Source: Sediminicola luteus (GTDB lineage Bacteria > Bacteroidota > Bacteroidia > Flavobacteriales > Flavobacteriaceae). Taken from it: a stretch of 64,000 bases of DNA. This document shows positions 9,243 to 17,907 of the stretch, in pieces; position 1 is the stretch's first letter, and every line of letters starts with the position of its first letter. The notes beneath the pieces are model-generated. The model was not told the origin of the DNA. It made no database searches and saw only the letters and a list, made by a program, of their open reading frames with translations. The stretch is from assembly GCF_002514735.1 (NCBI RefSeq), contig NZ_NBWU01000004.1, positions 62,001 through 126,000 of the forward strand, in the 5' to 3' direction. The translations under genes and the position numbers were made by a program.

Positions 9243-10895
9243 TTGCTTTCAAATCTTTCCATTCGCAATTACGCTTTAATAGAGAAACTCGACATGGGTT
9301 TCGACAATGGTTTTACCGTTATAACAGGTGAGACTGGGGCCGGAAAGTCCATTTTATTGGGCGGGCTTTCATTGGTCTTGGGTAAACGGGCCGACTTATC
9401 GGTTTTGAATGACCCCGAGAAAAAGTGTGTTATCGAAACCGAATTTCGAATCGGTTCTTATGGCTTGCAATCTTTTTTTGAAACGGAAGATTTGGATTAT
9501 GAAGACAACACCATTATAAGAAGGGAGATATTGCCCAGCGGAAAATCAAGAGCCTTTATAAACGATACGCCTGTAAACTTAAGCGTACTACAAGAACTCG
9601 GCGCCCGCTTAATGGACATCCATTCGCAACACCAAACCTTGGAACTTACCCAAAACACCTTTCAGTTAAGGTTGATCGATGCTCTGGCAAAAACCCAAAA
9701 CGAACTACTTGCCTACCGCAAAGCCCTTAAGGTCTGGCGTAGTTTGGAAAAAGAGCTGCAAGAGTTATTGGATTTTCAGGCCACGGCCACCCAAGAATTC
9801 GAATACCATAGCCATTTATTGGAAGAATTGCTTCCCTTAGATCTAAAGGATGGGGTAGTAGCCGACTTGGAAAGTAGGCAGGAGCAATTGGCCAATGTAG
9901 AGACCATACAACAAAATTTGGCCGAAGCCGACCATCTAATCAATCAAGAACAAATCGGCCTATTGGATGCTTTGACACAATTGCGTCAAAACTGCCAAAA
10001 ACTAGCGGGTTATGGCGGGCCTTTTTCCGGTTTAGACGAGCGGGTAAACGCCCTAAGCATAGAACTAGACGATATTGAAAAGGAATTGACCAGGGCAAGG
10101 GATGGGGTAGAGACCGACCCTAGGGCACTTCAGGAAACCGAGGACAAACTGACCCAATTGTACGCCTTACTCAAAAAACACAACTGTGCCGACGAGTCCG
10201 AATTATTAGCTACCCGTAATGCCCTAGAGGAAAAAGTAGCCAAAGTGGCCAATATACAAGACACCATTGCCGAAAAGCAAGGACAATGTGACCTGCAAAA
10301 AGAGAAGGTGTTGAAAATTTCCGAAAAGATATCGAAGGCCAGAGCCAAAACCATCAAGCCTTTAACCAAGCAATTGGAAGCTATTTTATCGAATTTAGGC
10401 ATGCCCCAAGCCCGTTTCCAAATCGGGTTAACCCCCTCAGACCACTGTACAGAAACGGGCACCGACATCCTTTCATTTCTTTTCTCTGCCAATGCCGGCG
10501 GACAATTCGGGGAACTAAAAAAAATGGCTTCCGGCGGGGAGTTAAGCCGGATTATGTTGGCCATAAAATCGATTTTGGCCCAACATGAAAATCTGCCTAC
10601 CATAATGTTCGATGAGATCGATACCGGGGTTTCCGGACATATCGCGACGCAAATGGCCTTGATTATGCAGCAAATGGGCCAGCATATGCAGGTTTTCTCC
10701 ATTACCCATTTACCCCAAGTGGCCGCCAAGGGTAAAACACACTATATGGTAAAGAAACAAGTCAAACACGGCAAGACATTAACAGAATTGACCCTGTTGG
10801 ACCCCGAAGAACGCGTAATACAATTAGGCCAAATGCTAGACGGTAAAGAACCTTCGGAATCGGCCCTGACACACGCCCGCCAGCTTTTACAATAG
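9243..10895 (+). CDS. recN: DNA repair protein RecN
   Basis: RecN is an SMC-like ATPase that acts early in double-strand break repair. The 550-aa length is typical. The head halves flank a coiled coil of about residues 150-370. Seen are Walker A (GETGAGKSIL), the Q-loop region MDIHSQHQ, the ABC signature ASGGELSR, Walker B with DEIDTGVSG, and the H-loop ITHLPQV. Translation appears to start at TTG, because the invariant family opening (LSNLSIRNYALIEKL) begins there and no ATG lies between it and the upstream stop. A TATCTTTA near-match to the -7 element precedes it. Confidence 0.95.
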   Translation: MLSNLSIRNYALIEKLDMGFDNGFTVITGETGAGKSILLGGLSLVLGKRADLSVLNDPEKKCVIETEFRIGSYGLQSFFETEDLDYEDNTIIRREILPSGKSRAFINDTPVNLSVLQELGARLMDIHSQHQTLELTQNTFQLRLIDALAKTQNELLAYRKALKVWRSLEKELQELLDFQATATQEFEYHSHLLEELLPLDLKDGVVADLESRQEQLANVETIQQNLAEADHLINQEQIGLLDALTQLRQNCQKLAGYGGPFSGLDERVNALSIELDDIEKELTRARDGVETDPRALQETEDKLTQLYALLKKHNCADESELLATRNALEEKVAKVANIQDTIAEKQGQCDLQKEKVLKISEKISKARAKTIKPLTKQLEAILSNLGMPQARFQIGLTPSDHCTETGTDILSFLFSANAGGQFGELKKMASGGELSRIMLAIKSILAQHENLPTIMFDEIDTGVSGHIATQMALIMQQMGQHMQVFSITHLPQVAAKGKTHYMVKKQVKHGKTLTELTLLDPEERVIQLGQMLDGKEPSESALTHARQLLQ

Positions 10896-10962
10896 GTTTT
10901 TTCCACAGGGACACCTTCCTGCATAATTCCCTAGGTTTCGCTATGGATTATTTGGGTTGACG

Positions 10963-10970
10963 TATATTTG
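10963..10970 (+). promoter_or_regulatory. -7 promoter element for fabI
   Basis: TATATTTG is an exact TAnnTTTG match 31 bp before the fabI ATG in the recN-fabI gap, predicting a leader of about 25 nt. No clear TTG -33 element lies at the expected distance. Confidence 0.6.
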
Positions 10971-11001
10971 CGGCACGTTCAATCTAAAGTAATCTATCAA
11001 C

Positions 11002-11805
11002 ATGTATAATCTACTAAAAGGAAAAAAAGGAATCATTTTTGGTGCCTTGGACGAAAACTCCATTGCCTGGAAAACAGCCGAAAGGGTACACCAAGAAGGT
11101 GGTAGTTTTGTCTTGACCAATGCGCCCATTGCCATGCGCATGGGAAATTTAAACGACTTGGCCGAAAAAACTGGGGCAGAGATCATTCCGGCCGATGCTA
11201 CGAATGAAGAAGATTTGGCCAACCTGGTATCGAAATCCATGGAGATTTTAGGCGGTAAAATCGATTTTGTGTTGCATTCCATTGGCATGTCGGTAAACGT
11301 TAGAAAAGGCAGGCACTATACCGATGAAAAATATGATTTTACAGCCAAAGGTTGGGACGTTTCCGCTTTGTCTTTCCATAAGGTAATGCAAAGCCTGTAT
11401 AAGGCCGATGCCATGAACGAATGGGGCAGTATAGTTGCCCTGACCTATATGGCGGCTCAGCGTACTTTTCCCGATTATAACGACATGGCTGACAATAAAG
11501 CCTATTTGGAATCGGTAGCCCGTAGTTTTGGCTATTTCTTTGGCACCGAAAAGAAGGTGCGGGTAAATACCATTTCGCAATCACCCACACCAACCACGGC
11601 TGGTACCGGGGTAAAAGGATTTGATTCGTTTATCAATTATGCAGAAAAAATGTCTCCCTTAGGTAATGCCAGTGCCCAAGACTGTGCCGACTATACCGTG
11701 AGTTTGTTCTCAGACCTTACCCGTAAAGTAACCATGCAGAACTTATTCCACGATGGCGGGTTTTCAAATGTAGGGGTTAGTCAAGAAATTATTGACCAGT
11801 TTTAA
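11002..11805 (+). CDS. fabI: Enoyl-[acyl-carrier-protein] reductase (NADH), FabI
   Basis: FabI performs the last reduction in each fatty-acid elongation round. It is a 267-aa SDR-fold protein with the FabI opening LKGKKGIIFGALDENSIAW, the LHSIGMS region after the NAD-binding sheet, and the catalytic pair Tyr-x6-Lys in YNDMADNK, equivalent to Y156/K163 of E. coli FabI. The substrate-loop region ISQSPTPTTAGTG and the end LFHDGGFSNVG also fit. It is expressed alone from its own promoter and followed by a perfect hairpin at 11818-11846. Confidence 0.96.
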   Translation: MYNLLKGKKGIIFGALDENSIAWKTAERVHQEGGSFVLTNAPIAMRMGNLNDLAEKTGAEIIPADATNEEDLANLVSKSMEILGGKIDFVLHSIGMSVNVRKGRHYTDEKYDFTAKGWDVSALSFHKVMQSLYKADAMNEWGSIVALTYMAAQRTFPDYNDMADNKAYLESVARSFGYFFGTEKKVRVNTISQSPTPTTAGTGVKGFDSFINYAEKMSPLGNASAQDCADYTVSLFSDLTRKVTMQNLFHDGGFSNVGVSQEIIDQF

Positions 11806-11817
11806 TATCGCACAAAC

Positions 11818-11846
11818 AAACGGCCAAGGGTAAATCTTGGCCGTTT
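11818..11846 (+). terminator. Perfect 11-bp hairpin after fabI
   Basis: AAACGGCCAAG, a 7-nt loop and CTTGGCCGTTT form a perfect 11-bp stem 12 bp after the fabI stop. The T-run afterwards is short (TTTACTAT). It is probably the fabI terminator, but it ends only 14 nt before the next start codon and could act in that gene's leader. Confidence 0.65.
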
Positions 11847-11860
11847 ACTATATCGCATTC

Positions 11861-12862
11861 ATGTCGCCCTATTTTTCGCTGATCATTCCCGTTTATAATC
11901 GCCCTGTTGAAGTACAGGAACTTTTGGAGAGTCTTCAAAAGCAGACCTATTCCAAACCTTACGAAATTGTTTTGGTGGAAGACGGCTCTACTGAGCGTTG
12001 TGAAGCGGTAATCGAAACCTATGGAAAGGGGCTTCAGGTATCCTACTACTACAAGGCCAATTCAGGTCCGGGAGACTCCCGTAATTACGGTATGGCCCGG
12101 GCCAAGGGCAACTATTTTATCGTATTGGACTCTGACTGCATCTTGCCCCCGCATTATTTAGAAGCCGCAGAAACGGCCTTAGAGAATGACTTCGTACATT
12201 GTTTCGGTGGGCCCGATGCGGCTCATGAAAGTTTTTCCGATGTGCAAAAGGCCATAAATTATGTAATGACCTCCTTTTTGACCACTGGTGGTATTCGGGG
12301 CGGCAAAACCCAATTGGATAAATTCCAGCCCCGTAGTTTTAATATGGGCATCTCCAAGGAGGCCTTTGAAGCTACAGGTGGGTTTGGCAATATACATCCG
12401 GGAGAAGACCCCGACTTAAGCTTCCGCATCTGGAAGAAAGGGTACGATTCCAAACTGTTCCGCGAGGTTTTTGTGTATCATAAACGCCGTATCGACTGGG
12501 CCAAATTTGAAGTCCAGGTAAAGAAGTTCGGCATGGTCCGTCCCATTTTAAACCGATGGCATCCAAGTACGGCCAAGATTACCTATTGGTTCCCTTCGGT
12601 GTTCATCATAGGGCTTTTCATTGCGATTATCGCGGCCTTTTTCGGTTTTTGGTTTGTATTGGCAGGCTACACCCTATACTTTTTATTACTTTTTATAGAC
12701 GCGCTTTTAAAAACAAATAGCCCCAAAATAGCCAGCATGGCCCTCTTTGCCACTTGGGTTCAGTTTTATGGTTACGGCACAGGTTTCTTAAAATCCAATT
12801 TCTTGCTTACATTTAGTAAACAAGAGCCAGAAGTTCTGTTTCCCAAGCTTTTTTTTAAATAA
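11861..12862 (+). CDS. Family 2 glycosyltransferase with C-terminal membrane segments
   Basis: About 333 aa. The GT-A fold shows FSLIIPVYNRP at the N-terminus, VLVEDGST, the metal-binding DxD-type LDSDC, and GEDPDLSFRIWKKG in the acceptor region. Two or three hydrophobic helices (from about FPSVFIIGLFIAIIAAFF to LYFLLLFIDALL) anchor it in the inner membrane. I chose the ATG giving MSPYFSLIIPVYN; an upstream in-frame TTG lies inside the hairpin after fabI. It is likely to add a sugar to a lipid or polysaccharide; donor and acceptor cannot be read from sequence. It precedes the YbbR-like gene by 9 bp. Confidence 0.88.
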   Translation: MSPYFSLIIPVYNRPVEVQELLESLQKQTYSKPYEIVLVEDGSTERCEAVIETYGKGLQVSYYYKANSGPGDSRNYGMARAKGNYFIVLDSDCILPPHYLEAAETALENDFVHCFGGPDAAHESFSDVQKAINYVMTSFLTTGGIRGGKTQLDKFQPRSFNMGISKEAFEATGGFGNIHPGEDPDLSFRIWKKGYDSKLFREVFVYHKRRIDWAKFEVQVKKFGMVRPILNRWHPSTAKITYWFPSVFIIGLFIAIIAAFFGFWFVLAGYTLYFLLLFIDALLKTNSPKIASMALFATWVQFYGYGTGFLKSNFLLTFSKQEPEVLFPKLFFK

Positions 12863-12871
12863 TAGAAAAGT

Positions 12872-13822
12872 ATGCAGGCAGCATTCGAACACCAAAGAAA
12901 ACAACGTAGGATAAAAGTATTCCTATTCTTTTTGTCGTTGTCTTTGCTTTCTTGGTTCGTAAACAAACTATCAGGGAGTTATATCGGAAAATTAGAGGTA
13001 CCCGTAACCTATACCCAGCTGGCCGACACCTTATTATTGACCCAACCCTTACCTGAGAAAATACAGCTAAGCCTTAATAGCGGCGGGTTTTACCTACTGG
13101 GTCAGCAAATACATACCAATGCCAAAGAAATCAGCTTAAACCGATTGCAAAAGAACCCTAAAGGTCATTACATAACCCGTCAAGAGCTAAAAAGACAATT
13201 AGCATTGCAATTACCCAACGATACCGGTCTAAGGGAACTTTTTCTGAACGATACACTTTATGTACAAGTCTCGCCTTTGGCGGTAAAAGAGGTTCCGGTC
13301 GTATTAGACTTAAACTTAGAACTGGGCAGTGACTTTATGCTTCAAGATTCAGTAACCATTTCACCTGCTCAAATACGGGTTGTTGGGCCCATTAGCTCGT
13401 TGGACACCATACGACAAATAGCTTCGGAACCCCTTGAACTGAAACAGATTCAAAAAGGTTTCGATCTAGAGGCCTCATTGATTTTGCCCAAATTATTGAA
13501 TACCCAATACGACCCAATGCAAGTTAGGGTTAGGGGGGAAGTTATACGCTTTTCGGAAAAGATCATTCAAGTTCCAGTAACCATTACCCAATTGCCGCCA
13601 GATATCCAAATACGTACCTTTCCGGAAACCGTTTCCATTCTATGCCGAGATCGTATCGATAAGATCCGGGATTTGACGGCCAGCGATTTTTTGGTCAGTG
13701 CCCCATTTCCCGAAGGGGATGAAAAAAACACCTTGGCCCTGCAGATCGGCAAAAAACCGACGGACATACATACCGTACTGCTGTTGGAAGAGGAAGTCCA
13801 CTATATAATCAGAAAAGAATGA
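12872..13822 (+). CDS. YbbR-like domain membrane-anchored protein
   Basis: A 316-aa protein with one N-terminal membrane helix (FLFFLSLSLLSWFVNKL) and an extracytoplasmic beta-rich body of YbbR-type repeats, for example VKEVPVVLDLNLELGSDF with VVGPISSLDTI, and IIQVPVTITQLPPDI. In Firmicutes the YbbR protein CdaR regulates the cyclic-di-AMP synthase; no such synthase is visible here and the Bacteroidota role is not established. The stop overlaps coaE by 4 nt, so it is translationally coupled to it, an arrangement I recognise as common in this phylum. Confidence 0.83.
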   Translation: MQAAFEHQRKQRRIKVFLFFLSLSLLSWFVNKLSGSYIGKLEVPVTYTQLADTLLLTQPLPEKIQLSLNSGGFYLLGQQIHTNAKEISLNRLQKNPKGHYITRQELKRQLALQLPNDTGLRELFLNDTLYVQVSPLAVKEVPVVLDLNLELGSDFMLQDSVTISPAQIRVVGPISSLDTIRQIASEPLELKQIQKGFDLEASLILPKLLNTQYDPMQVRVRGEVIRFSEKIIQVPVTITQLPPDIQIRTFPETVSILCRDRIDKIRDLTASDFLVSAPFPEGDEKNTLALQIGKKPTDIHTVLLLEEEVHYIIRKE

Positions 13823-14403
13823 AACGTATAGGCCTTACAGGTGGTATTGGAAGTGGAAAAAGTACGGTAGCCGGGTTCTTTAAAGAGTTAGGTGTGCCCA
13901 TCTATAATTCGGACGAACAGGCCAAGCGGCTGATGATAGAAGACACTACCCTAATTCAAGGAATAAAAGACCTAATCGGCACCGAAGCCTACCAAGAAGG
14001 CCAACTGAACCGCGGCTTTATCGCCCAAAGGATCTTTAATGACGAAGCCCTACTACAGGCCATGAACGATCTGGTGCATCCGGCAGTACGCCAAGATTTT
14101 TTGAACTGGGCCGAAAAACAGGAATCGCCCTATGTTATTCAAGAAACGGCCTTGATTTTCGAGAATGGTATGCAAGATTTCTATGATGCCACTATTTTGG
14201 TAACCGCCCCCATCCACATTCGAATCGAAAGGGTTTTGGCACGTGATAAATCCAACAAGGTAGCCATCCAACAGCGTATGGCCAATCAACTACCCGATAC
14301 GAAGAAGGAAATGCTGGCCGATCATATAATTGTAAACCTCGAACTGGAACAGACTGAAAAACAAGTTGAAAGACTGCACCAACAACTATTATCGGCTAAA
14401 TAA
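13819..14403 (+). CDS. coaE: Dephospho-CoA kinase
   Basis: CoaE phosphorylates dephospho-CoA at the 3'-hydroxyl, the last step of CoA synthesis. At 194 aa it has normal length. It has the P-loop GLTGGIGSGKST, the NSDEQAKRL segment with the substrate-binding Asp, VHPAVRQDF, and the lid region with RIERVLARDK. The start overlaps the YbbR-like gene by 4 nt. CoaBC, the preceding steps of this pathway, is encoded in the same window. Confidence 0.96.
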   Translation: MKRIGLTGGIGSGKSTVAGFFKELGVPIYNSDEQAKRLMIEDTTLIQGIKDLIGTEAYQEGQLNRGFIAQRIFNDEALLQAMNDLVHPAVRQDFLNWAEKQESPYVIQETALIFENGMQDFYDATILVTAPIHIRIERVLARDKSNKVAIQQRMANQLPDTKKEMLADHIIVNLELEQTEKQVERLHQQLLSAK

Positions 14404-14469
14404 TCAGAGGCATTTTAACATTTTTGTTAAGGTAAGGTTAAACGTCCCAGCGGCTAAATGTTAAATTTT

Positions 14470-14477
14470 TAATTTTG
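14470..14477 (+). promoter_or_regulatory. -7 promoter element almost touching the histidine kinase start
   Basis: TAATTTTG matches TAnnTTTG and ends only 5 nt before the ATG at 14483. If used, the transcript would be leaderless or nearly so. Confidence 0.5.
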
Positions 14478-14482
14478 ACCCA

Positions 14483-16087
14483 ATGAACAAGCGATTATTT
14501 GTTCTTCTGGTAGTATTGATGAGCCTATCGTTGATCGGGATTATTTTCGTTCAGGGATATTGGATCCGGAAGACGGTTGAGGATAAGGAGGAACAATTTT
14601 CTAGTACGGTTAACGCCGTACTGAACAAGGTGGCCGATAAGATTGAAGATCGGGAGATATCACAATACTTCGATGATGCTGCCGGTATTAAGGATAGCGT
14701 TGGATCATTAAAAAGTTCGCATCTAAAAAAATTCCTTTTTATAGATGAAGACCTGAACTCTAACGAAATCCGCTTGTACAGCCATGGTATTTTGGAAGAA
14801 CAATACGAAGTACCATCAACGTTCTTTGATAACACTGACGGCATAATTAATAGCGGTACCGGAGTTGACCCGAATACCATTTCCAATTTTACCAGTAAAC
14901 GTACCACTGAAATTTTTAAGTCGGACATTGGTTTGGATGGCCGGCCTGTTCAAATTTCCCCCATTAAGGAAAAATTGGAAAAAATCGGGGGCTTACAACA
15001 GATTGACAAGGCTGTGTTTGAAGATGTATACCGAACCATGGCCAATACGGTACCCATACATAAAAGGGTGAGTAAACAAGAAATTGAATTGTTGTTGGAT
15101 CAATACCTAAAAAACCGTAATCTAAAGCTCGATTTTGAATATGGGGTGTATAGCGGAGGCTTGCCGACCAAGGTAAAGTCGAAAGGTTTTGAGTTTGGCT
15201 TATCCTCGGTTTATGAATCCCCGATATTTAAGGATAGTGAGGGTAATAGCGATTTTTCTTTGTTGATTACGTTTCCGACCAAGAAAAAATTCTTGATCAG
15301 CTCAATTTTGGGCATGGCCATTTTATCTGGCCTGTTTACCTTGGTTATCGTAGTGGCCTTTTCGAGCGCCATTTACCATTTGAATCGCCAAAAACAGATC
15401 TCGCAGATCAAGTCGGATTTTATAAACAATATGACCCACGAGTTCAAAACGCCCATTGCCACCATCAATTTGGCCGTTGAGGCCATTAAGAATCCGGCAA
15501 CTTTGGCTGAGACCGAAAAGGTAATGCGTTATTTGAACATGATCAAAGACGAGAATAAACGTATGCATGCCCAGGTAGAAAATGTATTACGGATCTCGAA
15601 ACTGGAAAAAAATCAACTGGACATTAGTAAGGACAGGACTGATGCCCACGACATTATAGAAGATGCCGTTACCCATGTAGAATTGATCGTAGCCGATAGA
15701 GGGGGGTATATCAATACGCATTTAGATGCGGACCGTTCTGAGGTACTGGCCAACGATGTACATTTCACCAATGTCATCGTGAATATGTTGGATAATGCCA
15801 TAAAATACTCACCCGAGTCGCCAAAAATTGATGTGTTTACCGAGGTGGCGAAAAACTGGATTATAATCAAAGTCCAGGATCAAGGTGCCGGTATGAGCAA
15901 AGCAGTGTTAAAAAAAGTATTTGAAAAGTTCTATAGGGAACACACCGGAAATATACATAACGTAAAAGGTCATGGCTTAGGTCTGGCCTACGTAAAACGA
16001 ATAATTGAAGATCACCAAGGGGAAGTGTACGCAGAAAGCGAAAAGGGAAAAGGCAGTACCTTCTTCATTAAACTACCCTTAATATAA
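14483..16087 (+). CDS. Sensor histidine kinase, RprX-like
   Basis: A 534-aa inner-membrane kinase. The first membrane helix is residues 5-27, a periplasmic sensor of about 240 residues has no recognised domain, the second helix is about 273-297, then HisKA with phospho-acceptor His319 (THEFKTPIATI) and HATPase_c with N-box NMLDNAIKYS, G1 DQGAGMS and G2 GHGLGLAYV. Architecture and the adjacent OmpR-type regulator resemble RprX/RprY of Bacteroides, the symbols used there. The regulator gene starts 4 bp downstream. The periplasmic domain holds the signal specificity, which cannot be inferred. Confidence 0.93.
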   Translation: MNKRLFVLLVVLMSLSLIGIIFVQGYWIRKTVEDKEEQFSSTVNAVLNKVADKIEDREISQYFDDAAGIKDSVGSLKSSHLKKFLFIDEDLNSNEIRLYSHGILEEQYEVPSTFFDNTDGIINSGTGVDPNTISNFTSKRTTEIFKSDIGLDGRPVQISPIKEKLEKIGGLQQIDKAVFEDVYRTMANTVPIHKRVSKQEIELLLDQYLKNRNLKLDFEYGVYSGGLPTKVKSKGFEFGLSSVYESPIFKDSEGNSDFSLLITFPTKKKFLISSILGMAILSGLFTLVIVVAFSSAIYHLNRQKQISQIKSDFINNMTHEFKTPIATINLAVEAIKNPATLAETEKVMRYLNMIKDENKRMHAQVENVLRISKLEKNQLDISKDRTDAHDIIEDAVTHVELIVADRGGYINTHLDADRSEVLANDVHFTNVIVNMLDNAIKYSPESPKIDVFTEVAKNWIIIKVQDQGAGMSKAVLKKVFEKFYREHTGNIHNVKGHGLGLAYVKRIIEDHQGEVYAESEKGKGSTFFIKLPLI

Positions 16088-16091
16088 GTCT

Positions 16092-16805
16092 ATGGAAACA
16101 GCGAACAAAAAAATACTGTTGGTAGAAGACGATCCAAATTTTGGTATCGTACTTAAAGATTACCTTTCTATGAACCAATTTGATGTGGTTCTGGCCAAAA
16201 ATGGGATGGAAGGGTTTGAAAAATTCAAAAAAGACAATTTCGACATCTGCATACTCGATGTAATGATGCCGTACAAAGATGGGTTTACCTTAGCTAAGGA
16301 AATCCGGGAAAAGAACGAAAACGTACCTATCGTCTTCCTTACGGCCAAGACCATGAAGGAAGACGTACTTAAAGGCTATAAAGCCGGTGCGGACGACTAT
16401 TTGAACAAACCTTTCGATTCGGAAGTTTTGTTGATGAAGCTAAAAGCCATTCTACAACGTAAGGCTGCCAGCACCTTGGCCGATTCCAAAAAATTCGAGT
16501 TCCAAATCGGTAACTTCCATTTGAATTCCAAGTTGCGTTTCTTGAAATTCAAAGATGAGGAAGCTACCAAATTATCGCCCAAGGAAAACGAGCTATTACG
16601 TTTGTTGGCCTTACATGAAAACGACCTTATGCCACGGGAACTGGCCTTGACCAAGATTTGGCGCGACGACAACTATTTTACCTCACGTAGTATGGATGTA
16701 TATATTGCCAAACTGCGTAAATACCTAAAGCGTGATGATACCGTAGAGATTTTGAACATTCACGGTGAAGGTTTCCGTTTGGTGATCAAAACCGAGGAAT
16801 CTTAA
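16092..16805 (+). CDS. OmpR-family response regulator, RprY-like
   Basis: A 237-aa two-domain regulator. The receiver has the acidic pair in LLVEDDPNF, phospho-acceptor Asp56 (ICILDVMMPY), the conserved Thr in FLTAKT and Lys in LNKPFDS. The C-terminal winged helix runs from about residue 135 (KLSPKENELLRLLALHEN, RSMDVYIAKLRKYL, GEGFRLV). It is cotranscribed with the kinase 4 bp upstream and is the presumed target of its phosphotransfer. A strong bidirectional terminator follows. Confidence 0.95.
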   Translation: METANKKILLVEDDPNFGIVLKDYLSMNQFDVVLAKNGMEGFEKFKKDNFDICILDVMMPYKDGFTLAKEIREKNENVPIVFLTAKTMKEDVLKGYKAGADDYLNKPFDSEVLLMKLKAILQRKAASTLADSKKFEFQIGNFHLNSKLRFLKFKDEEATKLSPKENELLRLLALHENDLMPRELALTKIWRDDNYFTSRSMDVYIAKLRKYLKRDDTVEILNIHGEGFRLVIKTEES

Positions 16806-16824
16806 GCAAATCGAATAACGATAT

Positions 16825-16854
16825 AAAAAAAGCACCTTTCGGGGTGCTTTTTTT
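16825..16854. terminator. Bidirectional terminator between the response regulator and miaA
   Basis: A-rich flank, AGCACC stem, short loop and GGTGCT, followed by a T-run. With A-runs on one side and T-runs on the other it can terminate both converging genes. The miaA stop codon lies inside the T-run. Confidence 0.9.
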
Positions 16855-17785
16855 ATTGCAAATGGTTTAGTGCCATTTCTAAGGCATTATCAAATTCCAC
16901 CCAATGGATGGCCTCATTTTTCCGCAACCAGGTCAATTGGCGTTTGGCATATCTACGGGAATTCTTTTTGATTTCAGCTATAGCGAATTCCAAGGTCCAT
17001 TTTCCTTCAAAATAATTGAACAATTCTTGATAACCCACGGTCTGAAGCGCATTTAAGGCTTTATGGGCGAACAAGCCTTCGGCTTCCTTTAGTTGTCCCA
17101 TCTCCATCATAAGGTCTACCCGTCGATTGATTCGATCATAAATCAATTCCCTATCGGCCGTAATTCCGATATACTGGGTTTTAAAAGAACGTTGGGGCTT
17201 CGGTTTCCCCAAAAAGGAGGAGAAGGTTTTACCGGTTGCCCTGCATATTTCCAAGGCTCGGATAACCCGATGCGGATTGTCCATATCGGCCACTGCGGCG
17301 TATTTGGGATCCACTTTTCTTAGTTCGTCTTGCAAAGGGGCTAAACCACTGGTACTCAACTCATCGTTCAAAGTCTCCCTATATTGTGCATCAACCTCGG
17401 GAAAAGCATCTAAACCCTCTACAACGGCTTTTATATACAAACCACTGCCACCGGCCATAATGACTACATCCTGTTTTTGAAACAAGTTATCCAAAAGAGA
17501 TAAGGCATCCGATTCAAAATCGCCTACGGAATACGGTTCAAAAATAGTTGTATGCTGAATGAAATGATGTGGTGCAGCCTCTAGTTCTTCAGCGCTTGGT
17601 ACTGCGGTACCAATAGTCATTTCCTTAAAAAACTGTCGGGAATCAGCCGAGATAATCTCGGTTTGATAATGTTGGGCCAAATCGATGGCCAACTTGGTCT
17701 TGCCAATGCCAGTAGGCCCAACCACCACGATAAGTGTTTTTGTTTTTTCTTTTTCCAAAGGATTTACATCGTTTAAAGCTAACAT
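16853..17785 (-). CDS. miaA: tRNA dimethylallyltransferase
   Basis: MiaA adds the isopentenyl group to A37 of tRNAs reading codons that begin with U. The 310-aa length is typical. It shows the P-loop GPTGIGKT, DSRQ with the catalytic Asp region, the AGGSGLYIKA motif, NPHRVIRALEI, and the C-terminal RRYAKRQLTWLR tRNA-binding segment. It is alone on its strand, 122 bp after the end of the K+ channel gene, and shares a terminator with the converging response regulator. No -7 element is visible upstream. Confidence 0.96.
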   Translation of the reverse strand: MLALNDVNPLEKEKTKTLIVVVGPTGIGKTKLAIDLAQHYQTEIISADSRQFFKEMTIGTAVPSAEELEAAPHHFIQHTTIFEPYSVGDFESDALSLLDNLFQKQDVVIMAGGSGLYIKAVVEGLDAFPEVDAQYRETLNDELSTSGLAPLQDELRKVDPKYAAVADMDNPHRVIRALEICRATGKTFSSFLGKPKPQRSFKTQYIGITADRELIYDRINRRVDLMMEMGQLKEAEGLFAHKALNALQTVGYQELFNYFEGKWTLEFAIAEIKKNSRRYAKRQLTWLRKNEAIHWVEFDNALEMALNHLQ

Positions 17786-17849
17786 TCAATAGGATTTCCT
17801 ACCTCAATTATTAATTGACATTAGCATTTGAACTATACATTTCTTTAAC

Positions 17850-17875
17850 GTCTTCGACTTTGCTCAGACTGACAG
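17850..17875. repeat. Intergenic repeat fragment of a flavobacterial TTCGAC...CTCAG type
   Basis: The segment GTCTTCGACTTTGCTCAGAC followed by TGACAG resembles the TCTTCGACTCCGCTCAG-type elements I recall as frequently scattered between genes in flavobacterial genomes. It sits in the 122-bp gap between miaA and the channel gene. Only one copy is in the window, so dispersal cannot be shown here. Confidence 0.5.
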
Positions 17876-17907
17876 TTTATTCAGAAAAACAATTCAAGTT
17901 TTCGGCT

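Noticed and set aside
10130-10729. 199-codon open frame antisense to recN
   Set aside because: It has no family resemblance, and recN is intact over the same bases; an antisense shadow.
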